Below are positions 9,001-10,884 of a stretch of 10,884 nucleotides of DNA, piece by piece. This DNA is from CAZWUZ01 sp964637655 [NCBI: uncultured bacterium]. GTDB lineage: Bacteria; DAOPZR01. The notes below the pieces were generated by a model. The model made no database searches and was not told the origin of the DNA. It worked only from the letters and a program-made list of their open reading frames with translations. Each line of letters begins with the position of its first letter. Positions within the stretch are counted from its first letter, which is position 1. Made by a program: the position numbers and the translations under genes. The stretch covers positions 1 to 10,884 of the forward strand of contig CAZWUZ010000119.1 of assembly GCA_964637655.1 (NCBI GenBank), given 5' to 3'.

Positions 9001-10884
9001 CCATCGATGCGCATATCTACGACGATGAGGAAAGCCCGACCTGCGGTATTGTCGATTTTCTCACCCGGCCGCAGGTGCTCCCTTACGGCAATCTCAGCGC
9101 ACCGCTTATCCCGGGTGAAACGGCGCCGGTACTGCATGTACTCGTGTACGGAGAAGACCAGGGCGACACCCTGCTGCACTTTGGCGTGGTGCTCGATGGT
9201 ACAGTGTCCGACACGCAGGTCTATGCGGTCAGGGCGTGGCAGGATGCGGGGAATGACAGCGCCTGGCTGGCTGGCAGCGACACGCCGCTCTTTGCCTTTG
9301 TTCGCGCCGGGGGCGGGCGCTGGGAGTATACCGGCCCGTCATGGCAGGCGTTGACCGGCAACCTGCTCATCACGGTGACACTGTTCGACACCGCCACCGG
9401 CTATGGCGACACGCTGCAATGTCGTATTCCCGCCGATTCGGTGGTGCTGACCGTAGCCGATACCGGCCCGGCTGTCGCCGTGGTCAACGCGTCAATCCAG
9501 ACGGTGTTGTCAGGTGACACGGTACCGCCGGTGGTGTCGGCGCACATCCCCGCAGCCGGATATCTTACGCGCGACAGCCACGTCACGCTGAGCATCGGCT
9601 ACACCGATTCGGGGACGGGCATCGATACGACGCTGGTGACCCTCACCGTCGATACCGGCAGCGGCATGCGCAGTGTGGCGCTGACCACGGTTGACACGGC
9701 TGCCGCCACCTATATGCCGCCGATCGGGCATACCCCGGTGGCAGACGCCACCTGCACCTACACGTGGGTGGTGACCGACAATAGCGGCAACACGGTTGCA
9801 GTGACTGACAGTTTCATCATTGACCGCACCCCGCCACTGTGGCTGTCGGTTACGTTCACCAGCGATACGCTGCTGACCACGTACCCCGCAGGTGGCGGCT
9901 TCGACACCGGTCCGGGCGGCGACACGTTCTGGTTCAACGGCCTGCTCGTGCAGACCTGTACCGCCACCATTGCCTGGTACGACCTGCATATGGAAACCGG
10001 AGCGAAGGCAGGTGGCGGCTATGCGTTCGGCTCGCTGCCCGAAGATACGCAGCCGGGTGACGGCTGGCGGCTCGTTTTTGCCGGGGTGACGGGTGTCGAC
10101 ACGACGTGCAACATCATCCTGACCGACGCGGCGGGGAATACAACTCCGCTGCCGCTGTTCTGGCGCAGCGATACCACGCCGCCGGACCAGCCGGTTCTGC
10201 TGACCCCCGCGGACGGATACGACACGGCGGCGACAGCACTGACTCTCGTCTGGGCGCCGGTAGCCGACACGGGGGCCGGCTTCAGCACGTACCGTGTGCA
10301 TCTTGACACCTCGGCAGCGACAGCCGGATACGAATATGTCAACTGGTGCGCCGATACGTCCATCACGTTTGCCGGGTTGCCGGAAACACATTGCACCTGG
10401 CTGCTCGTCGCCTATGACAGCGTATCACTGATGACCTCTTCGGGCACGCGTTCGTTCACCGTCGACCGCACGCCGCCGCTGCTGACAGCGAAACTGCCGG
10501 CAGACAGCAGCGTGACCTCCGACAGCGGCACGCCGGTGAGCGTCACTTACACCGATACGCTGGCCGGCATCGATACGGCACAGGTGACACTGCGCGCGGA
10601 CACCGGGAGCGGCCTGACCGACATCACTGCCCAGAGCAGCATCACCGATACCGGCATCGTCTTCGACCCGCCGGCGGGACTGGGAAGCGCGGCGGTATTC
10701 ACCTGCACCTTCAGCGTGACAGCAGCAGACGGTGCAGGAAACGTGGTGACGGAGACCTGGACCTTCACGGTAGACCAGTCGGCGCCCGACACCCCGGCCA
10801 TCACCTTCCCGCTCAGCGGGCATGACACCAGTGCGGCGAGCATTACGGTGAGCGGTACCGCGGCAGCTTCCGGTGACACCGTCT
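1..10884 (+). CDS. Giant modular beta-helix / FN3 / Ig-like repeat protein, internal fragment open at both ends
   Basis: The first complete codon is at base 3, and the frame runs without a stop through 3,627 codons to the last complete codon at 10881-10883. Neither a start nor a stop codon is in the window, so this is an internal fragment and signal peptide, membrane anchor or sorting domain cannot be judged. In order it holds a partial parallel beta-helix, five FN3-like domains alternating with five further beta-helices, one unassigned domain, and at least five Ig-like or FN3-like domains. Composition is that of an exported protein: rich in Asp, Asn, Thr, Ser, Gly and Ala, with only about 18 lysines by hand count. 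No transmembrane segment is visible. NosD-type helices and FN3 domains are known from large bacterial surface and secreted proteins. Adhesion, glycan binding or a structural surface role is inference. I see no catalytic site, although some polysaccharide lyases also use beta-helices. Confidence is high for coding and architecture, low for function. Confidence 0.96.
3..2000 (+). other. Module A: long right-handed parallel beta-helix domain (NosD/PbH1 type), N-terminus outside window
   Basis: Residues 1-666 are almost entirely short repeats of 22-25 residues. Each has a turn such as DSNTxTGN or NxVxDN followed by a GIxL strand. Successive coils start at NTVTGN, NYVHDN, NVIDSN and NTFTNN, spaced 25, 23 and 22 residues (bases about 1047-1275). 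This matches the coil repeat of NosD/PbH1 beta-helices, where inward-facing Asn, Val, Ile and small residues stack. Cysteines recur in the turn after the Asp-Ser pair (DSC at 301-309, 862-870 and 1144-1152), suggesting a stacked side-chain ladder. At about 23 residues per coil the visible part has roughly 27 coils, making it the longest helix here even though truncated. It ends at RNWWWTTDS (1911-1937), where the usual Gly of NWWG is Trp. No catalytic residues of pectate lyases or glycosidases are evident. Confidence 0.88.
1911..2372 (+). repeat. Direct repeat R1, left copy: helix end plus FN3 of module A
   Basis: This 462-base block pairs without gaps with 6309-6770, at a fixed offset of 4,398 bases, which is 1,466 codons. 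Of 154 codons I count 15 amino-acid differences between the copies. Several stretches are identical at DNA level over more than 20 bases, for example the part encoding DSTAITVSW and that encoding EEQSPAAFTLNGY. Two Trp codons in this copy (at 1923 and 1986) are Gly and Arg in the other, each by one base. Confidence 0.93.
2031..2351 (+). other. Module A fibronectin type III-like domain
   Basis: Residues 677-783 begin with DTVAPRAPDTVAAT, a Pro-rich opening typical of bacterial FN3 domains. They continue with an ITVSW strand containing the conserved early Trp, the GYVLYRS strand (the GYxVYR signature), and YWHYRVTAYDAAAPWRNES, the Y-x-Y-R-V-x-A-x-D signature of the F strand. The length, about 107 residues, is slightly above the usual 85-100 because of an insertion carrying DEEQSP. 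FN3 domains serve as spacers or ligand-binding sandwiches in secreted bacterial proteins, and a spacer role between helices is inferred. It joins the helix end through LGVVDTAVNADTV and is nearly identical to the FN3 of module D. Confidence 0.85.
2361..3485 (+). other. Module B: N-terminal cap plus parallel beta-helix domain
   Basis: Residues 787-1161 open with DTSGANHWYVN, then GLTPATPKKYL, LLTAGDTVHVASGTY and ITLSGAD. This resembles the start of many bacterial beta-helix proteins, where an imported or surface 'WYVsp-G-D-nGLTPatPkkyl' segment precedes the first coil (DUF1565-like). PbH1-type coils follow, with turns such as GADSNVLRGN (3018-3047) and GSDSNLVEEN. The domain closes at NWWGTTNTDS (3399-3428) and the linker PFRLGPVDTA. 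Its cap carries an extra MPGTLRPAG-like insertion before LLTAGDT, shared only with module F and absent from C, D and E. The helix is about half as long as the visible part of helix A. Confidence 0.85.
3516..3851 (+). other. Module B fibronectin type III-like domain (divergent)
   Basis: Residues 1172-1283 contain DSVPPASPAGLAAD, IRLAWTPV, GYRVYRTTL, a tDTQYSDTAI segment and YYYRITARD, the standard FN3 series of strands with the Trp and Tyr core. It is the most divergent of the five FN3 copies: the DTVAP opening is DSVPP, and the closing APWRNES is APWENES. The position after the helix end and before the next DTSGPN cap is the same as in the other modules, so it is the same module type. Confidence 0.82.
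3861..4838 (+). other. Module C: N-terminal cap plus parallel beta-helix domain
   Basis: Residues 1287-1612 open with DTSGPNAWYLNDVDTTGD, then GLTPSAPKRYLNN, LLTDGDTVYLDAGLY and IWLIGADSAATVIDFNN. This is the C/D/E cap subtype, marked by KRYLN and VY-DAG and by the lack of the insertion seen in B and F. The segment GLTVRDLQVKRGYRNVRL starts the helix proper. Coils follow with NTVIDACQS, GYGLVLDNNRIS and NPVTIRNNQVSNCGAG. It ends at NNWWDTTDT (4749-4775), where the usual Gly of NWWG is Asp, and continues into WQPFRLGVIDTA. Confidence 0.84.
4869..5189 (+). other. Module C fibronectin type III-like domain
   Basis: Residues 1623-1729 begin DTVAPSRPDTVAAT and include ILVTWGAVTTN, LTGYRIWRAQQPDTHWW, FTDSGLSADTLYCYRVSAYDD and PWRNESYYSDS. 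These match the FN3 strand pattern (early Trp, GYRI-R, Y-Y-R-V-x-A-y-D). A cysteine replaces the middle aromatic residue in LYCYRV. The closing NESYYSDS motif is shared with modules A, D and E, so this tail is a module-specific feature rather than a general FN3 one. Confidence 0.84.
5208..5477 (+). repeat. Direct repeat R2, left copy: cap of module D
   Basis: This 270-base block pairs without gaps with 6759-7028 (offset 1,551 bases). I count 12 amino-acid differences over 90 codons. The part encoding LLTPGDTVYIDAGTYLEPDTV is almost unchanged. The module C cap is homologous but clearly more diverged. Confidence 0.9.
5208..6398 (+). other. Module D: N-terminal cap plus parallel beta-helix domain
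   Basis: Residues 1736-2132 start DTSGPNVWYVNDADTTGD and continue with GLTPASPKRYLND, LLTPGDTVYIDAGTY, SCSYVWIIGVDSAMTV and LTVRDAAGVVIRNLRVTRA. Coils of about 22-25 residues follow, with STGNVLRG, SGNNLLDR, GCTITGSVSCSNT and STGNRFVSDTAYRNTS turns. Cysteines cluster in the turns around 5688-5876. The helix ends at TRNWWGTTDSAVIAARITG (6306-6362). Its cap is nearly identical to that of module E and its end to that of module A. Confidence 0.86.
6309..6770 (+). repeat. Direct repeat R1, right copy: helix end plus FN3 of module D
   Basis: This is the partner of the block at 1911-2372. Similarity drops sharply after the DTSG codons at its right end, where module E has the KRYLN-type cap and module B the KKYLSQ-type cap. 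That junction is a likely recombination point. Confidence 0.93.
6429..6749 (+). other. Module D fibronectin type III-like domain
   Basis: Residues 2143-2249 show the same order of motifs as the module A copy: DTVAPRAPDTVAAT, ITVSWSSSGVDEEQSP, LNGYALYRSATSDTSYWQK, FTDSPLT and YWHYRVTAYDAAAPWRNES. The alignment to the A copy is gapless, including the DEEQSP insertion. This is much closer than its similarity to the neighbouring C or E copies, so it descends from a recent duplication or conversion with A. Confidence 0.86.
6759..7028 (+). repeat. Direct repeat R2, right copy: cap of module E
   Basis: This is the partner of 5208-5477. The first bases of this block overlap the last codons of repeat R1, so the two repeat pairs abut at the DTSG junction. 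Module E therefore follows an A-like FN3 but carries a D-like cap. Confidence 0.9.
6759..7742 (+). other. Module E: N-terminal cap plus parallel beta-helix domain
   Basis: Residues 2253-2580 start DTSGPNAWYVNDADTAGD, then GLSPASPKRYLND, LLTPGDTVYIDAGTY and SCSYVWLIGVDSATTV. GGARALYAQNLDGLTMRDLAISNARIG leads into the coils and matches module C (GGARGIY ... GLTVRDLQV) better than module D at that point. Typical coils include GSDNNTFTRVHASGN, STGNSFNGCRFDNSSN and NQNRVTGCVVRDCATG. The end element is RNWWGTTDSQIVAARLHG (7653-7706), followed by WQPYRLDVVDTA. Confidence 0.85.
7773..8090 (+). other. Module E fibronectin type III-like domain
   Basis: Residues 2591-2696 have DTVAPRAPDTVTAT, IVRLTWPVSSTNEEASP, LAGYGVYRASTADSHYW, AYTDSMVPQGYWYYRVTAFDNAAP and NESWYSDSVAM. 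All FN3 landmark positions are present. The EEASP stretch corresponds to DEEQSP in A and D, so these three share the insertion, while C has NAEPAMYP at this place. It is the last FN3 of the helix-FN3 series. Confidence 0.84.
8103..9062 (+). other. Module F: terminal beta-helix domain with variant end element and no FN3
   Basis: Residues 2701-3020 open DTSGPNQWYVNVVTGDT, then GLTAGTAKKYISN, LLTAGDTINVAAGVYGE and YVALTGAGRS, which is the B-type cap with its extra segment. The helix coils differ from A-E: fewer Asn-rich turns and more Val, Thr and Asp, with short coils such as VLVTNSRITGGALGLVVDSG and VLRVTTTTVDDNDTGLAVRAG. This suggests a tighter, more regular helix of about 20-residue coils. 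Instead of NWWGTTDS it closes with NNVFDSATTAAIDAHIYDD and CGIVDF (8970-9059). That resembles the 'NNWWGT-d-i-a-IyD-dd-p-G-VdF' closing element known from other NosD-like proteins, with NVFDS in place of NWWGT. Confidence 0.82.
9063..9515 (+). other. Unassigned beta-rich domain between the last helix and the Ig-like domains
   Basis: Residues 3021-3171 do not match the beta-helix or FN3 patterns. Visible elements are LIPGETAPVLHVLVYGEDQGD, TLLHFGVVLDGTVSDTQVYAVRAWQDAGNDS, a GSDTPLFAFV strand, GRWEYTGPSWQALTGNLLITVTLFD and CRIPADSVVLTVADTG. Alternating hydrophobic strands and Asp-Gly turns point to a beta-sandwich. It appears once in the window. The function is unknown. It may be a spacer or a ligand-binding domain at the boundary of the rod. 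Confidence 0.6.
9516..9836 (+). other. Bacterial Ig-like domain 1
   Basis: Residues 3172-3278 run from DTVPPVVSAHIP to DRTPP. The D-x-T-P-P motif is the usual boundary of bacterial Ig-like domains in large surface proteins. Inside are VTLSIGYTDSGTGIDTTLVTLTVDTGSG and CTYTWVVTDNSGNTVAVTDSFIID. The VTDNSGNT segment is the common A-x-D-x-x-G-N-x late-strand signature of this fold. It aligns well with the domain at 10479-10787. Confidence 0.72.
9837..10169 (+). other. Ig-like beta-sandwich domain 2 (divergent)
   Basis: Residues 3279-3389 lie between DRTPP and the next DTTPP. The middle part, with GGGFDTGPGGDTFWFNGL and TATIAWYDLHMETGAKAGGGYAF, is unlike the neighbouring domains. The end, CNIILTDAAGNTTPLPLFW, returns to the D-x-x-G-N-x-T late-strand pattern. 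It contains one of the few lysines in the protein. It is assigned as Ig-like from boundaries and the last strands only. Confidence 0.55.
10170..10478 (+). other. Ig-like / FN3-like beta-sandwich domain 3
   Basis: Residues 3390-3492 begin DTTPPDQPVLLTPADGYDT. They contain LTLVWAPVADTGAGFSTYRVHLD, an FN3-like strand pair with the early Trp and a Y-R-V segment, then ITFAGLPETHCTWLLVAYDS and RSFTVDRTPP. The 'P-x-L-x-x-P-x-d-g' opening followed by 'l-x-W' is typical of Ig or FN3 domains that compare segments in large surface proteins. It is distinct from the FN3 copies of modules A-E, which have the GYxVYR motif. Confidence 0.62.
10479..10787 (+). other. Bacterial Ig-like domain 4, related to domain 1
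   Basis: Residues 3493-3595 contain VSVTYTDTLAGIDTAQVTLRADTGSG, FTCTFSVTAADGAGNVVTETWTFTVDQSAPD. The series Y-T-D ... GIDT ... VTL ... DTGSG matches domain 1 (9516-9836) nearly position by position, with AADGAGNVV corresponding to VTDNSGNTV. The DRTPP boundary is relaxed to DQSAPD at the right side. Confidence 0.7.
10788..10884 (+). other. Start of a further Ig-like domain, cut by the window edge
   Basis: Residues 3596-3627 read DTPAITFPLSGHDTSAASITVSGTAAASGDTV, a start similar to domain 3 (D-x-P-x-l-x-x-P-x-x-g-x-d-T). The ITVSGTA segment is typical of Ig-like domains that run into a next strand beginning SGDTV. It is incomplete because the window ends here. Confidence 0.55.

Noticed and set aside
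3-9062. Beta-helices as polysaccharide lyase or glycosidase enzymes
   Set aside because: No recognisable catalytic Asp/Arg/His arrangement of pectate lyases or GH28-type enzymes was seen. The coils are of the generic NosD/PbH1 type, so an enzyme call is not supported.
1-10884. Phylum assignment (for example Omnitrophota or Fibrobacterota, known or suspected to carry very large repeat proteins)
   Set aside because: GC content and architecture are not specific enough; there is no housekeeping or marker gene in the window.

Overview
The whole window is the interior of one very large protein-coding gene on the + strand. The frame beginning at base 3 stays open for 3,627 consecutive codons to the right edge, with no stop codon, no visible frameshift and no intergenic gap. 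The start codon, signal peptide and first domains lie to the left of the window, and the C-terminus lies to the right. I translated the frame by hand, row by row, and domain signatures stay in the same frame from end to end. No RNA gene, promoter, terminator, CRISPR array or insertion sequence is visible. The sequence is GC-rich with strong CTG and GCC/GGC codon preference, and there is no sign of introns. This suggests a bacterium that makes giant exported proteins. I cannot place the phylum; Fibrobacterota, Omnitrophota, Planctomycetota and related lineages are guesses only.

Layout, with residue 1 being the codon at base 3. The protein is a chain of repeated modules. Each complete module has an N-terminal cap (DTSGPNxWYVN ... 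LTPASPKRYL ... LLTPGDTVYIDAGTY), a right-handed parallel beta-helix of NosD/PbH1 type, a conserved helix-ending element (NWWGTTDS ... QPYRLGVVDTA) and a fibronectin type III (FN3)-like domain beginning DTVAPxxPDTVAAT. Module A (bases 3-2351) lacks its N-terminal part. Modules B (2361-3851), C (3861-5189), D (5208-6749) and E (6759-8090) are complete. Module F (8103-9062) has a cap and a helix but ends in a different element and has no FN3. The protein then changes to an unassigned domain (9063-9515) and a row of Ig-like or FN3-like beta-sandwich domains separated by DxTPP motifs (9516-10884).

The modules resemble each other at the DNA level, which shows growth by internal duplication. The helix-end plus FN3 of A and D match without gaps over 154 codons, with 15 amino-acid differences. 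The caps of D and E match over 90 codons, with 12 differences. The cap types (B/F versus C/D/E) do not follow the FN3 similarities (A is like D), so modules appear to have been shuffled at the DTSG junction. The likely role is a long, rod-like secreted or cell-surface protein for adhesion, carbohydrate or matrix binding, or a surface layer. This is inferred from architecture alone; I see no recognisable catalytic motif.
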